Below, piece by piece: positions 1 through 12,064 of a DNA stretch of 64,000 nt. A program made the translations under genes and the position numbers. Within the stretch, counting starts at the first letter, position 1; each line of letters opens with the position of its first letter. The stretch covers positions 43,297,126 to 43,361,125 of the forward strand of contig CM058237.1 in assembly GCA_030180135.1 (NCBI GenBank), written 5' to 3'. The notes below the pieces were generated by a model, which saw nothing but the letters and a program-made list of their open reading frames with translations, had not been told where the DNA came from and made no database searches. Source of the DNA: Orychophragmus violaceus (taxonomy: Eukaryota; Streptophyta; Magnoliopsida; Brassicales; Brassicaceae).

Positions 1-1172
1 CGAGCAGTCATACAAGAAGAGTTTGTCACAATACGAAAGCCAGAGATAGTTCGGTTTGAGACAAAGGCTCGTTTCCACGATACGAGGCTTTTCAACCCGT
101 ATCGCTTCTACGAGTTGTGTTCGGTTCGGACTAAACCGTATATCAAGGAATTATTCTGTTTTTATTACTTTTGAAAATTATAACATTTTATTCATAACAA
201 TATATGGTTTAATACAAAATGTTTAGCGGGACGTCCCAACAAAATCTGAAACCGAAAGTAAAGTCAAACTGTGTAAACAAACCGATGCCAAGTCTCAACC
301 CGAACCAACTCTGAGTGTCCTACGCGTCCGTCGAGCTATGCCAAACCTGAAAAACACAAAAGAGTCTAATGAGCAATATAAGATTACCCAGTGAGACGGC
401 TCCCAACTAAAGGCTGCTAATAATCTAATAATCCCGCTCAAACCCAAAATAACAACCAAGTACAAATAGCTGGTCACGTACTACCAAGACGTGACGAGCC
501 CCACAACACACAAGAATTCAAATAACAACACAACAACACATAAGTAACCAAGGGAATTGAGAACACTGCGGCACATGCTCTCAATTAAACTCGATCTATC
601 TATCGCATCTCTAACGCAATCTCCACACCTTCTGGGCCCACTATGCGAACTCGGTAACTTCCACGGGAACACTTAGCTACCCCACGGTAACTAAAACCTC
701 CCACGACTCCTAGACGAAAACACAAAGTCCTATGACTAGGACAGCATTCTATGTCCATCGATACACGGTGACTAGGGTTACCCCTAGATAACCAAAGCTT
801 CCATGCAGTCCGGCTCTAGGATTCGACCCCGTATTCTCCGGACCACACACCTACAGACGTCACTCCATAGGTTAACACCTGCCAGAACCACAATCTAAGG
901 TACGTGAACTGACAAGGTTCTCAACTCCCGAGGATACAATCGGTCAGGAAGTTCCGGAATGCCATCTCTAGACTTGCGGGATCTAACGCACCCTATAGAG
1001 TCCTAATAATAGCAATGTAAACAAGAAGACTCACTGGGACTCTATCACGCAAGACCAACAAGGTCAAATAGAAACACTATCTTAATCCCCAATCCATCCC
1101 GCAAGTCCTATCACCAACCTCCACATCACCCAAAATTACTTGGTCCCGCACAAGAGTAAGTATCTACCAGTA

Positions 1173-1368
1173 CAGTCTACTCGGCCCAACACCGAAGTAG
1201 ATAAACAATCAAGCAATCAACAGTCTACTTGGCCCAACACCGAAGCAGATACACAATCACATAATCAACAGTCTACTCGGCCCAACACCGAAGTAGATAC
1301 ACAACCACACAATCACAACAGTCTACTCAGCCCAACACCGAAGTAGATCTACAACCACACAATCACAA
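1173..1368. repeat. Tandem repeat, four units of 48-50 bp
   Basis: Four head-to-tail units start at 1173, 1221, 1269 and 1319. Each begins CAGTCTACT and contains GGCCCAACACCGAAG (AGCCCAACACCGAAG in the last). The homologous place in other LTR copies has one or two shorter, related units (near 9131-9180, 27838-27880 and 60975-61060), so this site varies in copy number between LTRs. Confidence 0.85.
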
Positions 1369-2224
1369 CACCACACAAACAATTAATTAGGTTTATTAGT
1401 CTCTTAACCTCTTCTTAACCTTCACTCATTCAATCCTTGACCTTTACTCCTTCAATCCGCTACCTTGGGATTAGTGGATTACTAATCCCGTAGACGCCCC
1501 ATCAACCACACTACTTCCTTTACTTATCACTTCCTAAGTATCTTTTAATACGTCCTCAATCCGTCGGTTTTGAGTTAGTGAGATTACTAACTCCCCGACG
1601 TCTCAATATTCATTAACTTCCATTCATTATCCTTAACCCGACTAATTAACCCACCCCATTATTATATTCTAAGTGTGTTATGTCTCTTAACCGTATTTTA
1701 ATCAGCTCATAATTTCCCGTATATAGATTCCTTTAAGTACATTCTTAAATACTTATATATGAATATACGTCCTAGCATGCCGTTCTATATGTATGCATCA
1801 CCCAATCAAGCAATCAACGGACTATCAATCAATTAATGCAACACACAATCAAGCAGCCAACGAACTATCAACGATTATGGATATAAGATAACTAGCATGC
1901 ATTCCTTAACCTAACCCATTTAATTAGTTCACCGATTTATTAATCAACCTAGCCGTTATAACCAATTCAATCAATCGGGTATGCAACCTAAACTACGGTT
2001 TATCAATTCCGTATCTATATGATTCTAACTAAATGCAACACACAATTTACCCGACTCACAGTTTTTTTATGACGACGGATGGACTGACGGACTAACGGAA
2101 CAACGAGACCCGGCACACACCCTACGATATCCCGAACCTTTCCCGAATCGTCGACTTGCTTTGACCCAACCTTGACCCGCACTTTACCGTAGCGTTGACC
2201 TTAGTGATTCTGATCGAGCCTCCG

Positions 2225-2508
2225 GACCATCTTCTCTCTCTCTCTTTCCTCCGGTTCTCTCTCTTTCTCTTCCGGTTATCCTCCATCTCTCTCTTCTTCT
2301 TGTCTCATACTCCATCTTCTCCTCCATCTCTATCTCTTCATGCTTATTTCTCCCTCTTCTTCTTCTTCACGTCTCTCTCTCTCTCTCTCTTCTTCTTCTT
2401 ACGCCTGCTCTCCTCTCTCTTCTTCTTCTTCCTCTGGTCTTTCCCTCCGGTCTTCTTCTTCTTCTCCTCCTCTGGCTTCTTCTTCTTCTTCTCTTCATCC
2501 TCCGGCTT

Positions 2509-2539
<31 letters not shown>

Positions 2540-2636
2540 TTCTTCTTCTTCTTCTTCTTCTTCTTCTTCTCCACGATTCTTCTCTTCCTCTCCTTCTCTC
2601 TTTCTCTTCTATTTTTATTTGTGTTTGTTGGTGTGA
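2225..2636. repeat. Polypyrimidine (CT/CTT)n microsatellite
   Basis: About 410 bases are almost pure C and T on the plus strand. They begin as CT-rich repeats and become long (CTT)n runs around 2440-2575. Long low-complexity reading frames on both strands (poly-Ser/Phe or poly-Lys/Glu) are artefacts of the repeat. The tract is not seen at the matching place in the other LTR copies. Confidence 0.9.
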
Positions 2637-3580
2637 AGAAATGAGAGAGCAAGGGCCTCTTCATATACTAGTTGGCATTGGATATCAAGGTGACACATGT
2701 CTTGACAAATGTCTCCTTCTCCTTCTTCCAACAGCCACGACACTCAGTCCATGCAAAGCCAGAAACACCTTATTTTAGCATCCACTTCACATATGTAGAG
2801 CCCATGTAAAGCCTCTTGGGTTTGGGCCAATGACTTCTTGTAGATACATTGAACCAAAACCTCACAAGGACTCTTCTTCTCTCCAGTAAAATTTCGTGGC
2901 CCAAGCCTCCTAATGGGCTTGAATTAGGTTCAAAATAACTTTATTTATAAGCCCTAATCAGCCTGATCAAATCCCAAACTCCCTTGATTTTATTTTGGAT
3001 TTTTAGTCATTAATTACCCATTAATGATCTAAAATTTATAACTTGATCTAGGCATCGAATTCTGCTGAATCCATTTAACCATAGCTTCTACATCTTCTAT
3101 TGGAGCTGTGGTAAAAATTTCATAATTTTTGGTGGACGTTAGAGGGTCTTCTCGCTTTCCCGAACCTTGTATTGGTTTCTCAGAAAAACGGTTTTACGTT
3201 TAATATTTTAAAAACTCTTTAGCTGCTTCTATCAATCCACCAAGCCTCGTTTTCAGATTTCAGATGCTTTTTCATGAATTAAGAAATTTAAATCACCTCA
3301 AACAGACACTCGTACCTCTGGTTATAGATTTTACAAGTTTCTTCGGTTTTATCGGTTTCCTTCCCTATAATCCGAAAAACTCATCTACGGTCTGTTTCCA
3401 CCATTCTTGGTCTTCTAAATGTTTTCCTTATTTAAAAAGAATAACATTTGGCCCGTCTTAGCTTCCGGCTCATATTTTGGTAAAATTACCAAAATACCCC
3501 TTAACTCTTAGAAATTACAGATATGCCCCTCGTTGACTTCTTGACTGCCCGTTGACCATTTTTTGATACATGGTATTACA

Positions 3581-5044
3581 ATGTCATTTATATGCTCAAT
3601 CCACAAACCAACGATAAAACAATCAAACATGCAAGCACACAATTCTATCTATGCAATCAACATGCCATTTACCGAATTTAAATGTGTCATGCATCTTATC
3701 AACTTATACACTTTAATTAATTCCCGTTTATTTTAATCAACCTAAACTGCGTACTACCATATTCAATGTATGGGTATATATTCCTACAACTCTACGGTTA
3801 TTAATTTCCGGGGTCTATATGCAGACTCAATCTATCTTAATGCATCAAACAATCAGACATAACCAACTCATAGTGATATGGATGGACGGATGTGATCAGG
3901 AGACAGCTGAATACCCCAAGACCCCGCAAACTCGGACCCCGAAAAACTCTGATAAATCCCAAACAGTTGACCACGATGACCCGAGGCGTTTACGAAGAGT
4001 TGAGTGAGGGTTGACCCACTGACCCGTTGACCTTACCGGCAGCATTGACTGAGGCAAGCCGGCGTTGACCTGTGTTGACTCCGGCGATGATCGGAGTTGA
4101 CCGGTTTAACTGCATTGACTCCGGCAGTTTCTCCGGTTAATATCTCCTGCGTACCTTCGGTGAGAGGTGAAAGAGACTGGAAAGAGAAGGACGGCTAGGC
4201 TGGCGGCTCCGTTGATTTTCCGGTGTTTCTCCGGCGATATTCCGGCGAACTCAGACGACTCTCCAACGAGTATTCCGAAGGTCTGGCAAGGTTTAGGAGA
4301 GTGTTTAAGGCTTAATTAAGTGTTTAGGGACCTTTATTTTGTTAAGGGATTATTTAGGAAAGTGTTTAGCATTTTTGAGAAGGTTTAAGGGCTTTTTAGG
4401 TGTTACTTGTAAAACAAGAAACCAAGGAATGGGGAGGAGATGGCCGCCGGCAATTAGAGGAGAGGAGGAAGAGAGTGGTCTGCGTTTGGTGCGAGATTTT
4501 CTGAAGACCAAAGCATCTCATTTATAGTCGAAAGAGTGACTTGCATGAAAAGCTACCAAAGACAAGTGTCCTTTGCATGCTTGCCACATTAGCCCCCTTT
4601 GCATTTAGTGTACCTCATTGTTAATTGAATCAGCTCCAGCAGGACAAGTGGAGTTCTTGGTCAATCGGCGATTCCCGTTTAACCGATAATTTTAAAAATC
4701 CGCTAAAATCCTCCTATACCATTTTTATTTCTTGTAACCTCCAAAAGTAATTCTACACAATTTTCTTAATCCGTCTTGACTCCGTTGACACAAAATTTCC
4801 AAAATATGCTTCCTGAGAATATTTCTGGTTTATCGGTTTTCTCTCCCGACAAACTCATTTCCTTCAAAAAATCTGTTCTTGACATTATTTTCTTCTAAAT
4901 AATTCCCAGAGATTATTGGAGAATTATTTTGCCCCGTTGCTTCCCGATACCCATTTTCTCCAAAAATAACAAAACGCCATTTTTTGTCGATTACTCCGAT
5001 CTACAGATTTCCCGCCAATGTTGATGTTGAGACATGTTATCACA
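3581..5044 (-). repeat. Family L 3' LTR remnant of copy 2
   Basis: This stretch matches the second part of the LTR at about 9790-10966 and 61715-63174, including the GCAATCAACATGCCATTTA block and the GTTGACCGG-rich stretch. It ends GTTATCACA next to the polypurine tract, as expected for the outer U3 end of a minus-strand element. It retains about 290 bp (around 3815-4125) that are deleted in the partner LTR at 10030. No gene is present. Confidence 0.7.
4520..4526 (-). promoter_or_regulatory. TATA box in family L LTR
   Basis: The minus strand reads CTATAAATG here. The equivalent box is found at the same place in the other LTR copies (10403, 29209, 62588), about 520-590 bp inside the U3 end. 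Conservation of place in diverged copies supports a real core promoter transcribing the minus strand. Confidence 0.6.
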
Positions 5045-5072
5045 TTCTCCCCTTCTTACAGAAATTCTCCCC
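5045..5072 (-). promoter_or_regulatory. Polypurine tract of family L copy 2
   Basis: On the minus strand this is a purine-rich run containing AAGAAGGGGAGAA directly abutting the LTR start TGTGATAAC. Equivalent tracts lie at 29788 and 63175. This is the plus-strand DNA synthesis primer of LTR elements and fixes the element's orientation. Confidence 0.65.
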
Positions 5073-6422
5073 CCGAATTCTCAGTTGATTAAACCCCGAA
5101 TTTGGAATCAAATCCCATAATTCCACTGCTCTTTTCTGAATCTGACTCCATAAAAGTGATGTTTAATCCTGAATTTGACTCCACCACTCCAATGTTTCCT
5201 CACAACATCTTAACTCTGATTCCATAACTCTGCTGCTCCACTCAAATCTCTTTATCCTGATTTTACAATTCCTCTGCTCTGGCTGATTCTTTTACCCTGA
5301 TCTCGTAACTCTAATGCCCCAATCCGATGTACCCAAAAACCGCAACAAATATTTCCCGTCAAGTACTGATTTCTGAATCGCCAATACCTTGTTGCTCAAA
5401 CTGACGCCTCTGACTCCTTTTCTGATAACCACTGATACCTAAACTTCTTTCCTCAGCGCAATATGAAATGCTTCACTTAACCCAGCTCTCTGACTGCAAT
5501 TCTGAACCGAAAACAAATTCTGAACCGATGCATTTCCATAACAACTCACAAATCTTCATATCTTCGGGGTTTGGGTTTGGTCTCGTGTTCACTTCCGCGG
5601 TCACAATCATGTCATACACACATTTAAACTTACCAAACTAAAGGTTAGACACTATAAACCCAATTTATGTACCTACATTACTTTTCCTAGACAGTTATTG
5701 GTAATTAGTCACACAACAATCAAACAAGAACGTGTGTGGCTAACTATAAATAACCTATAGTTTCATATCCGTCATACATAAGTAAACTACCTAACCAATA
5801 CTCAAATTCTGAATCTTACACTAACCCAATACTCTTTCTTAACCAATCCTCAAAACTGATTCCAAATACTAAACCGATAACTTACAATTCTTCTAATGCA
5901 ACACCACCAAACAAAATACTTAATTCCCGAATAATGCAACCCTACTCAAGCTCTGAAAACCCCGCTTAAATATTGTACCAATGCACCATGACTAGCACCC
6001 TAACCAACCAATCAATGCAATGAATCCTACCATGATGCGATATGCAATGCAAAACGATAATCTTTACGGGTCATGATTAACCTTCCATTCGAATCACCAT
6101 TCTTTTTCACGTTGTAACCGTATTGCATGATCAACTACCCATAAACATATATACGCATGAAATAGGGTCACCTTGTTACTCGAAATGATAAACCCGAAAA
6201 TAACCAAAATCACCACGTAAATAAAAATTTACCACATACAATTTTAACTGAAATATGTACGTAGGAAATTTTATACATAGTTGTTGTCTGGTATATAGAG
6301 CGGTCGCACATCCCCAAAAATAATCACCGCTGCATAAAACCGATTGCCAGAGATGATAAAATATAATGCTACTATATACACACAAAATTCAGAGTTAGCA
6401 CCCTTACTTACATGGGCTTAAC
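5073..6422 (-). other. Non-coding 3' part of family L interior
   Basis: This is an AT-rich stretch of about 1.35 kb with no convincing ORF. It aligns with 29816-30916 and 63193-64000, for example the GGTTTGGTCTCGTGTTCACTT block near 5573 and the TGGTAATTAGTCACACAACA block near 5708. It is therefore shared element sequence, probably the 3' untranslated part. Confidence 0.6.
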
Positions 6423-7265
6423 CTAAAAATCGCCAACACGAACAATACGCCCCACACTAAGTGCAAAATGGCTTGCAGTGGTGCGCTGGGAGGGTGTGCC
6501 ATTGGTGGTGGTGCGAGTGTTGCTGCGCGACTCTGCCAAAACGGCTTGTCGAGGCATGATGGTGCAAAATGTCCGAGACGGTCGCATAAGAGACACTCTG
6601 GTGGTGGCGGCGTGGTGGAAAGACGGAATAGCCATGTGGCGGTAATGGCACCAGGTGAAATGAAAGTCTATAGCCCCGCAGACAAGGCAAGATCGTTCTG
6701 GCCCATAGACGATGGGTCGGAAGGGCGATGATGGTGAACTGATGGCATGAGGAGGGGTACTGCTGAACATCTTCCGAGAACACCTGAGGAACGTAGAATA
6801 TCTGGTAAGGGGTATGGGCTCGGCTTACCAGCGGGTATGATCCTCCATGATATTATCTGAATGAAAGTTTTGCGGCGGATCAATGGGCTGCATAGGAAAA
6901 TCAAACTCCGGGAGCCATGAAAAGAGTATAATGCCAGGGTTGTAAGGAAATGGCAGAGTCTGGATCTCAGGCGGAGGAAGAGGACTCAGATGTGGTGGTT
7001 TACCCAGAGGTTGTAGCAAGGAATAGATGCCGTCGGAGACAAGCAGCAAATGCAGGTTCCCGAGATAGGGTCCACCTGATGTAGAAGTATCGTATGGGCT
7101 CAAGAGGACTAAGGGAACTGCTACTGGAATCCCGACTGTTGGAGCTGGTGCTGGGAGAGACATCGAGATACGAGAACAATCGGCTGGTTGGAAATGTGCG
7201 CTAATGTAAGGACTGGATAGAACTGACGCGATTGACTCAAGATAAAACGATGAACCATCACTCAT
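6423..7265 (-). pseudogene. Family L internal ORF (proline-rich, Cys motif), broken
   Basis: The likely start is the ATG at 7265, giving MSDGSS. The same start, MSDDSS, is seen in the two other copies at 31804 and 52692. The reading frame runs to 6825 (about 147 codons: Pro/Leu-rich, with GPYLG and PHLSPLP motifs). It is followed by a second piece (6770-6423) containing FRPIVYGPERSCLVCG and a downstream His and Cys. The two pieces lie in different frames or are separated by a stop, so the copy is broken. The position next to the tRNA-Met primer site is where gag normally lies. The CX2C...H...C cluster could be a degenerate gag zinc knuckle, but I do not recognise a gag core domain. Function is unknown. 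Confidence 0.5.
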
Positions 7266-7466
7266 ACTATCGCCAGGAACTCGCACACACAGACACACAC
7301 AGCTCCCACACAACATTGCTGCGAGACTGCACTGCAAAATCAAAAACGGTCAGTGCTCAATCCTAACAAAACTCCTAATTTTTCCCTCCCTGAGATGGAC
7401 GCGGCTCGGATTCCTATTGGTTGCATTGGCGACACAATTTTGACTCGATAAAACATGAAAACCATA

Positions 7467-7480
7467 CTCTGATACCACCA
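7467..7480 (-). promoter_or_regulatory. Primer-binding site (initiator tRNA-Met type)
   Basis: On the minus strand the sequence is TGGTGGTATCAGAG. TGGTATCAGAG is the usual complement of the plant initiator tRNA-Met 3' end. It lies four bases from the LTR end (TGTAACGCC on the plus strand, 7485). It marks the 5' end of the minus-strand element. Confidence 0.75.
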
Positions 7481-7484
7481 AATT

Positions 7485-8193
7485 TGTAACGCCCCCTTCC
7501 CGTTTCTTCGCTGACCGACGAGCTGGCTGACCAAAATATCACAAGAAAATGACCAATCGAACCCGTGCAGTCAACCGAGAAGGGGTCGCTACATACAAAA
7601 GCCGGAGATTGTCCGGATTAAGACAAAAGGCTCGAACCGATCCATCCTCGCCCCGTTTACCCCGTTTCCACAATACAAGGCCTTTCAACCCGTATCGCTT
7701 CTACAAGTTGTGTTTGGTTCGGACTAAACCATATATCAGGGAACGATTTTGTTTTTAGTCTTTTAAAATATTTAATCTAAATTTTAGGGTTTTCTAGAAA
7801 CATCTTATGGCAACTAAAATCCAAAACCGAAAATAATTTGTACCCTCCCCTTCCCATTTCTCCGCTAACAGATGAGTTGGCCGACCAACAATCAAAAAAG
7901 AACATGACCGATCAAACTCGTTCAATCAAACAAGATGGGTTTGTTACATACGAAAGCTGGAGAGGGTCCAGTTTGAGACAAAAGGCTCGAACCAATCCAT
8001 CCTGGACCCAGTTTACCCCATTTCCACGATACATAGATTTTCAACCCGTATCGCTTCCACGAGTTGTGTTCGGTTCAGACTAAATAGTATATCTGAGAAT
8101 GATCCGGTTTTTAGTCTTTCAAATATTTAAATCTAATTTTAGGGTTTTCCGAAAACATCTTATGGAACCCAAAAATCCGGATTCGAAAATAAT
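7485..8193. repeat. Tandem duplication of the first 354 bp of the LTR
   Basis: Unit 1 (7485-7838) starts TGTAACGCC and unit 2 (7839-8193) starts TGTACCCTC. Both run through the shared landmarks GACAAAAGGCTCGAACC and TTTTAGGGTTTTC and a GAAAATAAT block at the end. They are clearly homologous but differ at many positions, so the duplication is old. The other LTR copies have one unit. Confidence 0.8.
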
Positions 8194-10402
8194 AGAATCG
8201 CTTTCAAAAACAAACTGTAGCAAATGGCAACCCGAATCTACTCTGAGGGGCCTACACATCCACCGAGCTAACCCTGAAAAAGGAAAAGAGTTGGATGAGC
8301 AATCTAAGATCACACAGTGAGCTGGTTTCCAACAACAAATGCTAAAACCCCACCCGAAAAACCCAAAATAACACGCAATAACAATCAACGAAGGAAAAGC
8401 AACACAAACCGAATACGTGCTACCACCACGTAACGGGTTAAACACAACCCAACAACAATGGAGGAAATCGAGAACACTGCATCACATGCCCTCGACTAGT
8501 CTTGATCTAATACTAGACGCAAATCAATGATTTATAAACATCATGGACCCCTAACGCAAACTCGGTTAACTTCCCCAGGAACACCTAGCTGCCTACAACT
8601 AGAACATCATAGTCTCCTAGTCGTAAACACAAAGTACTATGAATAGGAAACTGTTCTCTATCATTCGATACACGGTGACTCCGACTACCCATTTTTTCAT
8701 GATAGTCTGATCGTCCACGAGGCTCGGCCTTAGGACATGAACCTGTTACTCCGAGCTCCCAAACCTACCGGCGTCACCCAATAGGATTCGCCCGCCAGGT
8801 TCTGACCACGAGGATACGTGAATTGACTAGGATCTCCCGAGGATCCATTCGGGAAGGAAGTACTGTAACGCCTCACACGACTCGCGGGATCTAACGCACT
8901 CCAAGCAATCCCAGTAAAAATCAATCATATGACCAATATGAACCCTATATGGATTCATAAAACCGCTATGACACGCAATCAGACTCACTGAGACTCTAGG
9001 ACTCGACACAAGACCGATAAGGATGACCAACACAACAAAAACCTAAGCGAATTAACCCGAGCTATCTCGCAAGTCCTAATCAAAACCCTCTAACTCAAAT
9101 TCAAACCCGACCTATCCGGCCCCACCCAAAATAGGTAACCACAACCTAACCGGCCCAACACCAGAATACGTAACAACCAAAACAAAACTTTCACCAATAA
9201 TCAATCAATCTCAAATAAATAATAACTCTACTCAAAGCAATTACTCAAATTAAAATACTTGGATTCAGATCTCCACTTATTTTCAACTCAGTTTTAATTC
9301 ATTTATTCAATTCCCAATAATTATCTGATTCTAGTTATTAATTAATTCCAATGCAATTATACGCTATTCTAAAGTTAGTAAACCTACTAACTTCGTGGCC
9401 TATTTCATAAATTCATTTACTTAATCCTTAGTTTTAATTCCGTTATTCAATTCCGATTCAATTATCCGCTAGCTTGGAGTTAATAAACTTACTAACTCCC
9501 TAGTCTAGTTTTAATTATTTAAGCTCTTTATTTTGTAATTCAGTTCACTTATATGCTAGGTTGAAGTTGGTAAACTTACTAACTTCTTAGTGCCAATAAT
9601 TCTTAGTTCCAATTATTATTTAAGTTTTTAATCTGGTTATTTAATGGAAACCATTTCTTTTTAACCATAGTCCGGTTATTTATCTTTTTAATTTTTTTGT
9701 TCAATTCTTATTTTTAATTACTATCTCTTAATTTCTTTTATATAGATTCATTAATATAGTTCTTATACTTTAATATATATGCATATTTCCTAGTCATGCC
9801 ATTATATATGCTTCATGCAGCAATCAACGATCAAACAATAAAACATTCAAGCACACAATTCTTTCTACGTAATCAACATGCCATTTATCGAATTTAAACG
9901 TGTCATGCATCTTATCAACCTATCCAGTTTATTTAATTCATGTTTATTTTAATCAACCTAAACCGCGTACTACCATATTCAATTTATGGGTATAAATTCC
10001 TACAACTCTACGGTTATTAATTTCCGGGGGTTTCTGCTGTTATTTTCTCCGGTGTACCTCCAGTGAGATGTGAAGGAGACCGGCGAGAAAAGGACGGCGA
10101 GGCTAGCGGCTCCGACAAGATTCCGACGAACTCCATAGACTCTCCAGCGACTATTACGGAGTTCTAGCGAGGGTTTAGGATAGTTTTTATGGCTTAATTA
10201 AGTGTTTAGGGATTTTAATTATGTTTAGGGATTATCTAAGGAAAGTGTTTAGGGTTTTTGGGAAGGTTTAAGGGCATTTTAGTTTTTACTTGTAAAACAA
10301 GCAACTAAGGAAGGAGGAGGAGATGGTTGCCGGCGATGAGAGGAGAAGAGGAGGAGAGTGGTATGAGTTTGGTGTGCGGTTTAATGAATACCAAAGCATC
10401 CC

Positions 10403-10409
10403 ATTTATA
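10403..10409 (-). promoter_or_regulatory. TATA box in family L 5' LTR
   Basis: The minus strand reads CTATAAATGG. It is the only TATA box of this element placed to drive transcription across the primer site and interior, because this is the 5' LTR of the minus-strand element. Confidence 0.6.
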
Positions 10410-11221
10410 GTCCACAGAGTGACTTGCATGCAAAGCTACAAAAGACAGGTGGCCTTTGCATGCTTGCCACATTAGCCCCCATTACATTCAATGTACCTCA
10501 TGGTTAATTGAATCAACTCCAGCAGAACAAGTGGCGCTCTTGGCTAATCGCTGACCGCGATGTGTCCTGGCGATCCCCGTCTGTGATTCTCGTTTATATG
10601 ATAATTCTTGAAATCCGCTAAAATCCCACAATGCCCTTTTTATTTCCCATAACCTCCAAAAGTAACTTTTAAAAAATTTCTTAATCTGTCTTGACCTGCC
10701 GTTGACTCAAAATCTCCAAAATAGCTTCTCGGAAATTTTTCCGGTTTATCGGTTTCCTCTCCCGACACACCATAATTCTCTTCTAAAAATCCGTTCTTGA
10801 CATTTTAATCTTCTAAATAATTTCCAAATATTATTTGAGAATTATTTTGCCCTCCGTTGCTTCCCGACTCCCATTTTCTCCAAAATTACCAAATGGCCCT
10901 TTTCCATCGATTACTCTGATCTAGTGATTTCCCGCTGATGTTGATTTTTAGACGGGTTATCAAACATTCCCTTATAAATACATTTTAGGCTAAAAACACT
11001 ACAAAATATTGGGTTTTTATAGCATTGGATTATAGCGTTTTTTGTCATTATGCTATGGTTGTTATACCACTGGTTTATTCATAACGTTTGTATATTTGCT
11101 AATGCTATCATAAATGTAGCGCCTACGAATTTTTTAGTACACGCCTTTTTTTTTTTGCAAGGGCGCTTAATTTTTAATAAATCCGCCTAAAAATTTTTTA
11201 AGTGTCGAAATTTTTTACTAA

Positions 11222-11483
11222 GAGCAGCTCGATTGGTGAGACTCTGCACAAAAACCAAAAAAAGTTGAATTAAAAAAATATTAAAATGACGTGGGGCCCA
11301 GCTGCAGGAGAAGAAACCGTCCCTTATATAAGTGCTCTAAGAGCCCTCCCTTAGTACGTGGCGGGCTCTTATTGGTCAATTTTTTTTTTTTTTTTTTGTT
11401 TTTTTAGCCTTAAAAAAAATTAAAAAAATAAAAAAAAATTGAGATAAGAGATTCACCTAGCGTCCGCGGCTGTGGGTGTGCTC
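11222..11483. mobile_element. MITE, PIF/Harbinger-like (TAA target site)
   Basis: A 262-bp AT-rich segment is flanked by TAA on both sides (11219-11221 and 11484-11486). It begins GAGCAGCTCGATTGG and ends GGGTGTGCTC, giving short GAGCA inverted termini. TAA/TTA duplications and termini of this kind are typical of Tourist-like MITEs. It contains a long T run and A-rich stretches at 11383-11440 and no ORF. It sits inside the CACTA element, so it moved in later or was captured with it. Confidence 0.5.
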
Positions 11484-11668
11484 TAACATCTAAAATTTGT
11501 CATTTTGCCTTGATAGAGTTAATTGAATAAAAAACAGTGAAAGAAAAAAAAACTTTGCCGTTTAGGTTTTCTCTTCACCTCATGAGACTTTAATTTCGGC
11601 GATCTTTGTACTCTAGCGATAATCGTTAGATCTGGATTTGCATCATCTCCTTCCTATCTCCATTGAGC

Positions 11669-11914
11669 ATGGCCGACGAGTGACGATAAGGAAAAGTGCG
11701 TCAATATGAACAGGGCGGCAAAAAGAAAAGCTTCCATGGAGTCAACATCTCCGCTCCGTTGAAACCCACGAAGCCAAGAAAAGCAGTTAAGGTTTCGACA
11801 CAAAAGGACACGCCGACATCAGAACCGAAGTCGGACATTGACACGAGATTTGATGACCCTCAGATATGTGCTCGATATTTTACCGTCATCTTCGATTATC
11901 TCCGTCAAATGGAG
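11669..11914 (+). pseudogene. Captured 5' fragment of an A3-type cyclin gene
   Basis: The start codon is at 11669 (MADE). An immediate stop and frameshift follow, but the neighbouring frames read DDKEKCVNMNRAAKRKAS and then DIDTRFDDPQICARYF and FDYLRQME. This matches, as I recall the family, the N terminus of plant A3-type cyclins (Arg/Lys-rich start; DIDxxxDDPQxC; YLRxxE just before the cyclin box). The coding match stops at a good 5' splice site (GAG/GTAATA at 11914), so exon 1 and part of intron 1 were copied from DNA, not from mRNA. The fragment ends before the cyclin box and has stops and frameshifts, so it cannot make a cyclin. The identification is by eye and needs a protein search. 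Confidence 0.6.
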
Positions 11915-12064
11915 GTAATATACACATGTCTAGTCGACTGAATTCAAATCTGGATCTGGGTCTCGTGTAATCTTCTGTGACACAGCGTTTGGATTTGTCG
12001 ATGTTTGCATTTGTTTAGTGTCCAGGAAAATTTGCTTAGGAGTTAGACGAGGGCTCGTCGTCAT

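Larger units (their letters stand above)
1..3580 (-). repeat. Family L LTR, copy 1 (5' edge of window cuts it)
   Basis: This is a long terminal repeat of a minus-strand LTR element. It aligns by eye along much of its length with 7485-10966, 14752-15183 plus 26939-29787, and 59632-63174. Its first base corresponds to roughly base 75 of the other copies, so a short piece lies before the window. It ends in TGGTATTACA, and the sequence then restarts in the middle of the same repeat at 3581. Copy 1 therefore either inserted into, or recombined with, the LTR that follows. A TATA-like box on the minus strand (TATATGA, 2661-2667) sits where other copies have theirs. The copy is a divergent subfamily: the 3' 900 bases match the others poorly. 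No coding capacity is visible. Confidence 0.7.
3581..10966 (-). mobile_element. Family L non-autonomous LTR element, copy 2
   Basis: The parts in plus-strand order are the remainder of the 3' LTR (3581-5044), a polypurine tract on the minus strand (5045-5072), an internal region (5045-7484), a primer-binding site complementary to initiator tRNA-Met (7467-7480) and the 5' LTR (7485-10966). The internal region is about 2.4 kb and shows no protease, reverse transcriptase, RNase H or integrase, only a broken proline-rich ORF. Long LTRs (3 kb or more) around a short non-pol interior fit the LARD class of non-autonomous elements. The left LTR is truncated by copy 1, so a target-site duplication cannot be checked; TTCCC follows the right LTR. 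Confidence 0.65.
7485..10966 (-). repeat. Family L 5' LTR of copy 2
   Basis: The repeat starts TGTAACGCCCCC next to the primer site and ends GGTTATCAAACA. It has two structural changes relative to the sister LTRs: a 354-bp tandem duplication of its first part (7485-7838 and 7839-8193) and a deletion of about 290 bp at about 10030. The sequence between has no credible ORF; short frames overlapping both strands near 8100-8445 are chance. Blocks of AT-rich repeats containing 'TACTAACT' fill 9360-9620. Confidence 0.75.

Noticed and set aside
2195..2664. Long ORFs on both strands (poly-Phe/Ser and poly-Lys/Glu)
   Set aside because: They are translations of a (CT/CTT)n microsatellite with no complex sequence.
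6468..6731. Plus-strand ORF of 87 codons
   Set aside because: Antisense shadow of the family L internal ORF, no supporting homolog in the other copies.
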